Assembly (NCBI GenBank): GCA_903813345.2
Contig: CAIIXF020000005.1
Span: 39,497,375-39,561,374, forward strand
Direction: 5' to 3'
Length of the DNA: 64,000 bases
DNA from: Owenia fusiformis
Lineage: Eukaryota; Annelida; Polychaeta; Sabellida; Oweniidae
Shown here: in pieces, positions 50,556 to 62,626 of the stretch
Numbering within the stretch: position 1 is the stretch's first letter
Layout of the letters: each line of letters opens with the position of its first letter
The notes under the pieces: generated by a model
Told to the model about the DNA's origin: nothing
What the model saw: the letters and a program-made list of their open reading frames with translations, nothing else
The model's database searches: none
Made by a program: the position numbers and the translations under genes

Positions 50556-53500
50556 ATGGCGGACGACCTAACGGAATCAGAACTCCGTCGTGAATTAACA
50601 GCATTTGGAGTGAGTGGAATTGGTCCTATCACCGCAACAACACGCGCACTTTGGGAAAGAAAGCTCAACAATCTCCGTGCAAGTTCTAAGAAGTCTGATC
50701 GTAGCTCTCGGACAGCATTGTCAGCTCGCAAAGCTGTCGGTTTTAGCTCGGACGAAAGTGATCAAGAATTTTCGCCCAGTAGCCAAAGTCGGAGACAAGT
50801 AAACAATAAAAGAAAGTCCATCAGTACTAGTAAATCTAACAAATTGGGCAATGATAAATCACCATTGATTATTCCACCTATTGCTGGCAGACAGCCTCTT
50901 AGATCTAGGCATCGAGGTCGACAGACAAAAGAGGAAAAGACTGTATCAGACTTTCCTGTCAAAACAAAGCCCTCCACTTTTAGTACTGTAACAGCTACAA
51001 GAAAAGATGAAGATGAATTCAGTTCATCAGACTCAGATATAGAAAATGTTTCCACTGCAGCTGCAGCAACTAACACATCTTCAAGTTTAGAAACAAGCTA
51101 TAGAATGGATGCTACTTTAGATGAACGCTCTACGCCTGATTCTTTTACATCCTCTAGATTTCGCAGCAATGTTGGTAAACGTTCAACCCCATCAACGTCA
51201 AAAATGTTTGTACAAAACAATCAACATAATGGTCCCCCATATGGCTTCAATACAATGAACCGTGCTAATGATAATAATATCAAAGTACAGAGGACCGCCA
51301 ATACATCAGCTTACAAGGATATCCTAAGCAATAGCATTTCAATAAATCCCAAACCTATTTCTCCATTTGGGAACCATGTAAAACCTAATGAGGAATTAAT
51401 GAGTGAAGATACAATAATTAAAAAGGGATTTAAAACAAAAGATGATCCTGAGTCCTATCGCAGATCTCAATATATATCTAAAGCAGTAGTGATATTAGGA
51501 ATTCTATTCTTTGTTTGCGTAAGCGGAATCTACATCGCTATGAAAGCGACCCTACCCTATGAGGGAAGTGAGAGTAAGTACCAACTTGTTTATCTACAGT
51601 TGGGGACATAAATAAATGACAGGTGGATTTGCTGAAGTGAGGATTTCCCATGTTAAAAATAAGAGAATTTACTAGAGGCCATACATCAGTGGATGAGATT
51701 ATACAAAATGTAAAATATACAAATTTTAAGGGATATATATCTAGACAATATTGGAAATTATGGGCTTTCAGACCACCATAATTAGGAAATGGTGATCGAA
51801 AATCGACCTGTCATTTATTTTTGTCCCCAACTGTATTGAAATGTCTGGGAGTCTCATTTCACATATTCCCCGGGAAGTGGTATGTCTGTATAGGTTATTA
51901 AGTGCACCAAAAAGACTGTCAACATGTTGATGTTGTTGTATCAGTTTAGAGTGGTTTGAGGATATATATGAAATGTATAAGAGAAAATGTGGCAGTCTAG
52001 CCATGTAATCAATGTTCAAGGCTGACTTGTCTAAGTGGTAACTATTACTTTGTTATTATATAAATAGAGGATATTGTATGATTTATGAATGATACATGAT
52101 TTCTGTCTACAAATAGATATGTTGTCTGCAAGCATAGTCATTTAGTCATGAGTAAATCATAGGATGTTCTCTTTATTCAAAAGTAAAAGGGTCTTCGCAG
52201 GGCTCTTAAAACTCTTAATTATGGTATTTTATAATATATAAGTATACATTGTATATATCTGTTTTCTCAACTCAACTTTCAAAAGTTATATCAAAATGGG
52301 TCTCTTTGATAGTGTTTGCATTTTTTGTGTGCATTTTAATATCAGAAATATGTGGATCTTATCTCAAATTTATAAATGTCCACTCATCTAAGATAGTGAG
52401 CGTTTATCACCAGATTCTTCAGAACCATCTGAAATTAACCTCTTTTTGAGTCACGTAAACATTCATAGTATACTGTTTCGTATACTAACTTTTAAAAGCT
52501 AATAAATGGTTTAAGTGAAAATTGCCAAAGCTTTATTTTTCCACTATCTACAAAAATACCATTTTTATCTTTATGGATATCACAGCAACTCATGGAATAA
52601 TTGTTTTTAACACATGTAATAGTTAACTATTTTGTCTGGATATCTAGTTCACGTTTACTTCAGGGTTTTATTTTAAAGGGTATTAATCTCCTTGTCTAGC
52701 CATTGCTATTGATTAGTCTGTCACAATTCATCAAATATCCTAACCATATAAATGTAGATTCTGGTTTATCACTTCCCTCATGGTAATCAAATTTAACGTA
52801 CCAAGGGTCGACTGGGTTGTCTGTAAGGGAACATATCAATATGTCAGTTTGCACTAAAAACATATTAGCCAATGAGTTGACCGGCTCCCCTCAACATTTA
52901 ATGTCAAAGGAGGTGGTCAACTTAACATCATCAGTTTCATTTCAGAATAACCCCCTACATCTCACGAAAAATTTAAATGCCATTGTCAGTCATTGATTTA
53001 CATGTATTTCGAGTTGTTAGTCACTTCCTTTAAGAATTGATGTCACTTAATGATGCAAATCAATCAAGACATATAGAGACATTAGGTCAATGTATGCATT
53101 GTCAACAAGCATGGTACATAAATATTATTTTAGGGAGGGAGGTACAACAATTTGTCATAAAATGAGAATACTGTATGTCGTTTCCTCCACCTTAACAATG
53201 ACTCAATTTTTAATTTAGTATTTAAAGGTTATATTGATACAACCTGGAAATGAACTCCAAAAGAGCAAACTTATGGGCCAACATATTTTGGAACATTATA
53301 ATGAAAACAAATCTATGTACCATACAAATAATATAGATATTAAGTATCAAAAGGGGTTAAAGGGAGTAAGTTATGTCATTTAGAATGTAACATTCCAGTT
53401 GCATTATTCTATAACTGCAGAATATTAGCAACATGTTTCTAATATAAAACTTGACATGTTTTCTGAGATATCTGCACTATAATTAAAGGCTTTTACAAAA

Positions 53501-55328
53501 CATTTACAGGTTTTAAAAGTGTAATATTAGGTTTTCTCATTAACCCAGATTAGATTAGATTTTGGCAATGCTAGGAAATAGGTGGCAATCTTGAAATTTC
53601 TACAAAAATTATCAGATTATTTTCAGAAAAGGACTATTTAGAAAATGTAATTCAGTTTTGATGTTATGCACAGTTCTGATTTTCTGTTATCAGTTATCAA
53701 ATAGACATGTTTTATGAATGGATTTTGCTTCTTTGATAAACTGCGATGTCAAACTGCTATGTTACAGATTTTAAACAATAAACAGCATAGATGGTATTCC
53801 CCACATCCAATGCCATTTCCCCTTAAAAAAACTTCTCAGAATTTTATCTTCTGTTGTTGTGGCTATCTTGATCTAATTTCAGGTAAGGTTATGCTGTCAT
53901 TTGTAGTCTTCGTTACAACTTGTCAAACTGCTAATATATTGAGATTTGTTGAGCATTTTTCAGAATATTGATGGGATGAATGTTATCTGTGGTTCAGGCT
54001 TATTTAGAATATCGAGTCCTGATATTTGAACTCTTAACAAGATGTCAAGATAACCTAGCCATACAGTGTGTATTTGCATATACATGTACATGTATTTGTA
54101 CCTGATAACAACATATCTGAAATATTTTTGCAATGAATAACTTACCTGAATTAATTATGGTATCTCTCTGATATCAAATGTTGAGGCAAGGTGCTAAGAT
54201 TAGTTTGACCCTGGGATTTATGTGGTTGCTTTTTATGTAATGTGTTGGGCATTGTTATGTTACTATCTATATCACCCAATGCAGATAGAGCCTTTTGGAA
54301 ATGTTTGGTGCGGCAGAAATGAGCGTTTGGTGCGGAGTCAACGGTCATTTTTGAATTTAAATTGTAGATATTTCTGAAGCTAAGGTGTTTTGGGACTTCA
54401 AGTATATTCATTGTTGATTTTAAACAGCGTCTCCAGAATTCATAAAAAGTGGTGTTCAAGATACATTATCCATACAAATTATTTTTGTATCTTGGAAGTC
54501 AGACAGTTTCTGCGTGATTTTGTAAAAATTTGGAAATGTTCATCATTTATATTTTTACTATGTCACCACCAAAAGTGGTGACATAATTTTATAGTCTCTG
54601 AGTTTTTCATGGATGGTGTCTAGTGGTTGGTGGTCAGTGGTTGGCATTCAGCGTCTGTAACAAATGGTCACATTTTGCTTGTTGATGGCTTGTTATTTTA
54701 TTGTTTTATTCCTTTGATTGGTGTTATAATTTTTAGTCTTGTACATGTATAATGTCTCTGGTCTTCCCTTCATTCTCCATTTCTTTATATGTAGAGATTA
54801 TATATATGGGGTATATCCTTATCAGAGTATTCACTTGGAAATTTTAGACCCCTGATTGTTCGCGGTATCGCGACTACTCCTCCCCCATGTGAGATCAGTG
54901 ATATGCTATTTGTATACTTTTCTAAATACTATTTTACATTATATACCTATTTTAATCACAATATACATTTCTTGTTTGTATCCAGTTTTATGTATTTTTT
55001 CACAATAATGTTTTACCACATTTATGTGACATAAATGTAAAATTAGACTCTGGAAAAAACACTCCGGAATAGCTATTATACTCTGGAGCAAGAGGGTCTA
55101 AAGCCATTAGACTCTGGAGAATCTCTGAAGTCTAAAAGCCTAGTGAGAACCTTGCTTATGCAGAGATGTGTATGGGGTATATTTATAAAGGATATAAGAT
55201 ATAATCATTTATTTAATATTTTATCATGGAATTTCTTTGATTGAATGAATAACATGTATTTTTGTATATTTGCAGATGATAATGTGCCTATATGCGGTGA
55301 GAATGGTCTAACATATGGCAAAAATACA
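50556..55328 (+). CDS. LEM-domain inner nuclear membrane protein (LEMD2/LEMD3-like), 5' exons; 3' end not found
   Basis: Exon 1 coding is 50556-51573 (phase 1 donor A|GTAAGT). Exon 2 is 55276-55328 (acceptor TTTGCAG, donor GTAAGT, phase 0). The ATG has a good context (ATCATGGCG). Residues 1-45 form a LEM domain (LTESELRRELTAFGVSGIGP and ITATTRALWERKLNNL), the fold that binds BAF and tethers chromatin at the nuclear envelope. Residues about 46-300 are Ser/Lys/Arg-rich and disordered, with an acidic DEDEFSSSDSDIE patch. Residues about 311-333 (AVVILGILFFVCVSGIYIAM) are one transmembrane helix. Exon 2 adds the first lumenal residues, NDNVPICGENGLTYGKNT, with one cysteine. LEMD2 and MAN1 share this order and continue with a lumenal domain, second TM and winged helix; none of these was located before 64000. 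Reading through the donor would give a stop at 51609. Confidence 0.85.
51595..51835. mobile_element. 241 bp mariner-like MITE
   Basis: Terminal 30-bp inverted repeats (51595-51624 and 51806-51835, one mismatch) start TACAGTTGGGGACA. Terminal TA fits TA target duplication. It lies only about 21 bp beyond the donor splice site of the LEM gene exon. Confidence 0.88.
54555..54665. repeat. GTGACATA palindrome family, copy 4
   Basis: TATGTCACCACCAAAAGTGGTGACATA is itself palindromic. It is followed by TTTTTCATGGATGGTG, GTGGTTGG and GCGTCTGTAACAAATGG. This is the reverse-order partner of the copies at 22674 and 39585. Confidence 0.75.
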
Positions 55329-55827
55329 GTAAGTCAAACCACAAAATCTTGAAAAGCTGTAGCAAATGTTCTTCTGACTTCATTGCACTTAGACTATACT
55401 GTAACCATTGAGAATGCCCCAACTATGTACATATTAGTAAAAGTGCAATTGTGATCCAACTGTGTTACTCATTTTGGGGCATTATTGTCTTTTTAATTGA
55501 ATAATATTATTTATTCCATAATACTACTGTTTTCCCTTGGAAATAAAATCATATTATCCCTCTTAAAATCATATATACTCGAAAAATCATATTGTCCCTG
55601 TAAAAAAAATCATATATACTCGAAAAATCATATTGTCCATGTAAAAAAATCATATTGTCCCTATTATTTAAAAAAAATATTTTTACAAAAAAATCATTTT
55701 TCAAAGATTTTCATTTATTTATAAAAATTTCGTTTTTGAATCATTTTTTAATTTTTTTCAAAAATTTTCAATTTTCTTAAATATTTCTTTTTCCTTGAAT
55801 TCTCAAAAATTAAATTATGGAATAAAA

Positions 55828-56010
55828 AGGTTATTTCATGCTTGATTTTCAATATGAATTTTATTCCACGGGAAATATGACATTGACCTCGGTAAATATT
55901 ATATTGACACTCACTCGCTACGCTCATTCGGTCAATATCATATTTCCCTCGGTCAATATCATATTACCCTGGAATAAAATTCATATTGAAAATCAAGCAT
56001 GAAATAACCT
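55828..56010. mobile_element. 183 bp foldback element with perfect 41-bp arms
   Basis: The arms are 55828-55868 and 55970-56010, starting AGGTTATTTCATGCTTGATT. The 101-bp interior has repeated GGTCAATATCATATT units and a CTCGCTACGCTCATTCGG segment. The 41-bp perfect identity indicates recent origin or hairpin-driven correction. It is preceded (55545-55680) by several near-repeats of AAAATCATATTGTCC. Confidence 0.88.
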
Positions 56011-59000
56011 ATATATATTAATCATGTTCCCAGCATCAGCTAAATATCATGTTCTACTGCAGACCAGTGAAGCAACAATCTTAGTTAAAAACCATCTTTC
56101 TATGTTTGTACATTGTATTCATAAAAATCATAATTCATCCCATTGCGTGCACTTGTTGTGACTGACTGGAGCCATACAGACAAAACACTCTTACCCAAAC
56201 CAAAACATCTGATGATGTTCAAAGACCTCCAGACCACCCAATTGCAAACTTCATAAAAGTTTGGTTGAAACTTGAAGAATGATTTGCATCTGAAATCTCC
56301 AAACAACTGGTTGATACTATTATTACTACCACAGACAGATCTTAATATGTTCTGAAAACATTAGATCACAATGTAACAGTCGATGCGATAACTCATTTTA
56401 CCTAACAGTATGTAAAGAATTACTTCTATATAGACCAAAATGATTATATACTTATGGCTTAAACATTGTGTAAATCTTAAAAAATATTCAGTTCTATTCT
56501 TGCAGAGTCACTGGGTGCATGATTCACCTGTAATTGGCATGTAGTCCGTATAGGCTACAATTTATTTCAAGTACAGATAACTCTATTAAAACTTATAATA
56601 CTCAGGTGTTGATTCAGGAAGTTTGATTTAATTGCATCACTGTTCGCGAGGGATACAGAGAAGCCGTCCATCCATTAGCCTACCATTCATTCATAGATCA
56701 TTCGTCTGTCTGTCCAGGCACATAACGGCAAACAAATTAGGTTCCAATTTTAAATATGGCCACTCTTTTCAAAATGCCACAATTCCTTTTAAAAATATGA
56801 TTTTTGATTGCTCAAATATCAGTTGATGGGTTTGATTTAAATTTAATTTTATATGCTGATTGCTGTCAATGCTGATATTCCATTACCAATTTGGATCTGC
56901 TTACTATATGTATGGCCTGTTATGCGCACTAAAAATAGTCATATCTGTGAAATTGTTGAATATTTGGTGTATCAAAGCTCAGATTGTGCCCCAGTCCTTG
57001 TCTTCTAATATATGGGCATTGGGTAAACTAATTCAAAATATAGCATAGAGGTCCTGCATCGTAGAATATTAGGAAAGCGTCAACTTCGATCAGGCAAAGT
57101 GTAATTTGTCAGTTATTCTAACAAAATTGTTAATTGAAAAAATATTATTGGAGACCCTGTAAAAATGCTAGGGGTCAGACAGATAACCTAAACTGTGGAG
57201 CTCTGACCCCCTCATTAGCCTTGATGGTTCAGTGAAAAATCGTTGGTTCAGTTTTTTAATGCCTGCATGTTTGTTAATATAGCGTAGGCCAAAAATATTC
57301 CTGATGTAAAATGAAGTATACCTGACACTAATTTTGTTTTATTTTTATATTCTTTATTGTAACAGAATATAATAGGACGATATGAATAGAGCATAACCCA
57401 ACCACAAACTAAACCCAGAGAGTCAAAAACTGAACCAAACTGAAAATTATGAAACTGTCTGACCCATATAAATGCTTAATGCATTTTTAGAATATGTTAC
57501 TCCCAAACACAATCACAGAAAATAGATACAGAAAATACATTAAAGCAAATATTGATAATGTTGCAGAATTTGAAGGTAAACATGATGATAGCACCAAGAG
57601 GCAAATTGTGTGGTTAACCACAAGTTCAGAGGCCAAACCACAATGGCACAAAGGAGCATATGCTTCCTTAAAGAAAGAACCTAACCCCTTTTAACCTAAG
57701 GAGTGTGACTTGAATGAAAATTAAATGTGTCAACATTTCCTAAGACCTTTATTTGATATCTCCTTTTGATACAACTGATGATTATGATCAGAACAGTATA
57801 ATTAAAATATCTCTACTGCTCCTGCATTCTCTGATAAAAAATTATGTTTTGAACCCCAATGTATAGCATTCGTGTTGAGGTCATGTTTTGCTATTTGTGT
57901 GATCAACACACAAAATGTCTTGCTGCATGCTTCCCTCATATCTTGGTGAGAAATTCATTGAATCTGAAAATAGTTGAAGATAATCGCGAGATTTTTTCTC
58001 TCCAAGCGATCGAATGCACTGCGCAAATCGGGTTAATCTGACCCAGACATTGTGTATTATAATGTATAATCAACATATGTTACTTTGCTGAATGACTTCC
58101 AAATGCTTTGTCTTGTCTATGAGGAAAATATTTCATTTATGTGAAAAGGCCTGCCTGTCACATTTCTGATTATTGGAGTTATTTGGTATTATATATTAAA
58201 TGATCTGCTTTGAGAATATTTCATTGCAGTTTATTGAGCAGAACCTTCCTGCTATCAGGTAGACAAGGGGAATACATATTGCAACCATGTTTTATCAGAG
58301 TTTTTTTATATGTATGATAAAGCCATTTGTAAACATTCCCCTATTGTGAACTTATTTGATCAGTGTCACAACACATTGTTGCAGTTTTTTGACATCTATT
58401 TTTTGTTGCGTGTTTTTCAATAGCCTTAATGGAAAGCCATTTACATCTCTTGTTTTTTCCATGATCATATAACATTCTCCTATGTTCGGCTATTTGTAAT
58501 CAACATATGTTGTTTCTTTACTCAGACTGACACGTACGTTCTATACCATCCTAGGCGAGGTGATCGTGCGAAATCGCGTTTGGAAAAAAACGATCCTACC
58601 AAAAATTAAGAAATTTTGTACCACAAGTTTTGTAAGGTGGTATTGTACATATAGGAGAATTATATAAAATTGTATATTATTTGTAAGTAGAAGATCTTAA
58701 ACGTCTCAGTTAATGTTTTTGATTGAATCTAATGGGCAGTAGTGACGGAACTGTCAATTCAATTTAAAATTTAGATCTCCAACTAAAAATCACTACCTAA
58801 TTTTGTCAAAATATTTGTAATTCATTGTAGGATCGTCTTTTTCTCACTTGAATCTGCGCCTATGACCTATATCTTTATCGAATCATTGTTGCATTGTAAC
58901 ATTTCTACATGCCATCTTGACATTGAAGACTACCAGTCTTCTTACTTCCATGACATTTCTCCCAACCGCTGTGACATGAAGGCCCCCCGTGTAATATTTG

Positions 59001-59441
59001 ACACTTCCATCTGTGCCTCTTGCCATGTCACCATGGACCAGTCAATATTGTATGAAGATAATTTGTCTTTTGCGCATGTTGAATTTTTCACTCAAAACAC
59101 AATTTCACTTCGGGTTGATACGTTTGAATATTGAACAAGAGTCTTGCCTCATTCAAATGATCCTGAAGAACTTTATTTATGCTAAATATCTAGTGTCCCT
59201 GAATGGTTGAATGTGCCTTCCGTCCTCTTTTGAATTTTCAAATGGATTTTTGTTGATTGTCAACTTTCTCAACATCAAATGGTTTGATAATGATTTTAGG
59301 CACATTTGAAAACTTATTTGATTGGTTTATAATTATCCTGATTATGCATACATCCTGATGACAAGCTCTTTAACAAAATTCTACAATATCGCTGCATTTG
59401 GTAAGCATGGCTACAGGAATAACATGCTGCTTATTGCTGAT
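56011..59441. other. No supported gene; AT-rich flank or intron
   Basis: I saw no splice-consistent exon with recognisable homology. The clearest open frame is 57491-57694 (+), which follows a TTTTTAG acceptor in the phase needed by the LEM gene. It encodes NRYRKYIKANIDN and then PQWHKGAYASLKK but resembles nothing I know, so I do not join it to the gene. Confidence 0.5.
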
Positions 59442-59719
59442 TCACTGTTCCACAACTAGTTACTTATATATCAAAATGGATGAACTTCCTGATTATAATT
59501 TGGCACAAAGCTAGGAAATATAGCAATTCATATATTTAACCCCTTGCTTTGTTACATTGACGAAAGTCTTTGACGACTTACATCCTGTAACAAAAGTGAT
59601 GGTCTAAATGCATCAATTACAGCTTTATTTCAAAATCAAATTCCAAACCGAGAGCATTTCTAAAAGCTAGACTATATTCTCTAAACGTTCCGCCAAAGTA
59701 ACTAGTTGTGGAACAGTGA
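59442..59719. mobile_element. 278 bp MITE with perfect 24-bp terminal inverted repeats
   Basis: The arms (59442-59465 and 59696-59719) begin TCACTGTTCCACAACTAGTT. The triplet GAT sits immediately outside both ends and may be a 3-bp target duplication (weak evidence at this length). No ORF. Confidence 0.82.
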
Positions 59720-59934
59720 GATTTGCACCCTAGTGGGAATTAGAACCATATCAAGCATATGAATAGGCCACCATATTTAAAATGAATGTCATTAATAGAG
59801 GGACTGCACATCTCTGGGTTCTTTAGGACAGTTGATCTTAAGTGTATTATAATGTGTGTATGAATGTTACCTATGGTGTGTTTGAGCGTTGACATCTGTT
59901 CACCTCGTCAGATTGGCGGATGAAACAACCTTTT

Positions 59935-60025
59935 TGGGGTTGTCGAGTTGGCTAAGAGCCAATGAACATACTAAGCTAGGCGCCCTCACCGTAACAATGA
60001 GGTTGTGAGTTCATATACATGAGCT
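59935..60025 (+). repeat. tRNA-like SINE head
   Basis: TGTCGAGTTGGCTAAG resembles an A box region. GGTTGTGAGTTCATATAC resembles a B box (GGTTCRAATCC type) with the preceding CCCTCACCGTAACAATGAGG anticodon-arm-like stem. About 20 nt extra between the D-arm halves, bounded by two CTAAG copies, looks like a small internal duplication. Not a functional tRNA. Confidence 0.45.
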
Positions 60026-60171
60026 CCTTGTGTTTATTCATTCATATAATATTGCTCCTTACTCTGTCACGACATATTTGCAAATTGTGAGCCGAAACAT
60101 TGTGACCTTCATTTTCCTTATGTTTCGATGTTTCATGCTGTTGTGACATCTGTGTACATAATGATTATGTA

Positions 60172-60400
60172 CTGGGAAGTTTTGGATAGGGGGTATATCC
60201 AGAGGGATATATGCATATCTACCTGAGGTTCCATAGGGACCAAAGGTTGACGTGCATATCTCACAAGGGATAAACCCCAAACTGACCATATATAACTGCT
60301 TTATCCTATATATGGAGCCTCTGCATATGAAAACCTCAAGGGGATATATCTTACCAACTTATCTCACTAAAACTCTACTTGACAAAGGATAAATGGTGAT
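60172..60400. repeat. GGGTTTATCC/GGGATATATC repeat family copy
   Basis: It runs AAGTTTTGGATAGGGGGTAT, ATCCAGAGGGATATATGCAT, GGGATAAACCCC, GAAAACCTCAAGGGGATATA, TCTTACCAACTTATCTC. It is related in reverse complement to about 37670-38000. Confidence 0.75.
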
Positions 60401-61304
60401 ATCTTTGCATTTGGTGATCAGATCTGTGCAAAGGGTGATATCTAGTATATATTACTATCTGGTCACAGTTTTGTAACTCTGAACCCAGTGATGATATTTC
60501 TGAAATCTCAGGCCATCTTGACATTTTTGCTGTTACCTGCTAAAACATTTGTGGTGGTATCTGTTTATTCTTTCACTCTTTCGTTGTGAACCTTTTTCCC
60601 AGTGTTGTGTCCCGCATTGACAACTTCAAGTAAAAAGCCTGATAAGGAATCCGTTTATTTTCTTATTTGGTGTTATTTGTATAACACAGTTGTAATATAC
60701 AAACATACATTCATGTATTTATGACATTCTTGTGAATGTGATAAAATGAATGTTACTTCTTTGCCAAATCATGACACTTTCATTTTCTTTCTATTGTGAA
60801 TTATTAAGGTGTTACCCTTTCCTCAATCTTTTGATGTTTCTTTCATGACATAAATCTCATAATCAGCAACAGCTCTTGTATTGTAAATGATTACACATAT
60901 GTTGGATAAACAGTTCCGAAGCGATAAAACTTGTTTATTTCAGATGATATAGAGAAGCTCTCAATCCATCCATCCATTTGTTTGTCTGAGCGATAACTCA
61001 AATATGAGTTCACAGATTAAGTTCATATTTTATATGTTTATGTCTTATAGGTGTAAAACTTCTGCTTTTCAATGTGGCTGCTTATTTCAAAATGACGCCA
61101 TTTTCATAAAAATGTTATCTTTGATGATGTTGGATTTGGTCCAAAATATGCTAATGCATAGAGACTTGGGAGCTCTGCTTAAGAATATATTTTCAAGATG
61201 GCCACTGAATTTCAAAATGGCTACCATTTTTCATAAAATGTGAAACTTTTGATAACTAAATACCAATTATGGGCCAAATTATAGAATGTTTTTCAAAGCG
61301 GGGA

Positions 61305-61405
61305 GAATGGGAGATATGCCCTGGAGCGGAAGATAAGGCGGGAGATATGGAGGTTCTGGATATGAAAACCTCAAAATCAGGATATGGGATATATCTTACC
61401 AACTT
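61305..61405. repeat. GGGTTTATCC/GGGATATATC repeat family fragment
   Basis: GGCGGGAGATATGGAGGTTC, TGGATATGAAAACCTC, AAAATCAGGATATGGGATAT, ATCTTACCAACTTA. These match the complement of 37690-37770 closely. Confidence 0.75.
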
Positions 61406-62626
61406 AAGATGGCTGCTCAATTCAAAATGCTTGATGGTTGCTTAATTCAAAATGGCTGTTATATTTTGGTTTTTGGTTCAAATTTTATATGGTGGTGCCA
61501 AGGTACGCAGGAGGTCTGCTCAAAAAGGAAGAATGTTCGCTGTTTTATGAGTGTTCTCTACAAGTTTAGATCGAGTCACTTAAATAGTATTACCATAGTT
61601 TTAAATTTTTAACTGAAATTAACATCATTTCCACGATTTCATGATTGTTCACGCGATCATATTCTCCAATTTGATTGGACTTCATATACTGATAAGCATG
61701 ATTTATATAATGTTCATGAATACGAAATAATTACTTCTCAGAATCACTTCTGGTTTTTCCATTGAGAAAATACATGTGATATATAAATTGCTACGATAAT
61801 ACAGTCCATACAACCTCTTTTCATGTTATGTATTATAAGAGTAAACTTCTCATGAACCCAAGTCATTGTGACCTGGAGTATATGAGGAAACTTATTTTAA
61901 AATTTATAATTCATCTGATTTTGTAGTTACTAAAATTTAGTAAAAACTATTAAATTCTTTCATCTTTAGGAATTCTTCAACAATAAAATCATTTCCTTGT
62001 ATAAGACGGCATTTCCTAATTTTTTACTCCAATTCTGATTTTCTCTTGCGTTACTTTGCGGTTACGAGATCTTTTATAGCTAAGGAGGCCAAAGTACTTT
62101 GTTAAGTGGCATGATACCTATGTGAAGCTACGGTTAAAGGACAGTAGTTTATTGTTAAGAGCTTGTGTCACATGTACATCCATGTTTTTATGTTTCATTT
62201 CATCACTAGGTTCTTAAATTGGTCAGAATATACATATTATACTTTAAAATTATGGTTTCAATCTCTTCTCAGGATCTTCTCATTCTGCAAAGGGAAACAT
62301 ACAAAAGTGTTTAAACCTGTAAAAATGGTATCCCCATGTCATCATTAAATGAATTTACTTCTACAGTAAAACATTTCAATTAGTTGTACTTGCCTTCTGC
62401 ATATCTTCTACAGTAAAACGTTTGAGTTAGTTGTACTTGCCATTTGCATATCTTCTACAGTAAAACATTTGAATTAGTTGTACTTGCCTTCTGCATATCT
62501 TCTACAGTAAAACATTTGAATTAGTTGTACTTGCCTTCTGCATATCTTCTACAGTAAAACATTTGAATTAGTTGTACTTGCCATCTGCATATCTTCTACA
62601 GTAAAACATTTGAATTAGTTGTACTT

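Noticed and set aside
55276-55328. Kazal protease-inhibitor domain
   Set aside because: Only one cysteine and a short PICG.NG.TYG resemblance are present in 18 residues. The splice phase and position fit the LEM protein lumenal segment.
57491-57694. Third exon of the LEM gene encoding a 67-residue tail
   Set aside because: Acceptor and phase fit, but the sequence resembles no LEM-family lumenal domain, and short open frames are common in this AT-rich DNA.
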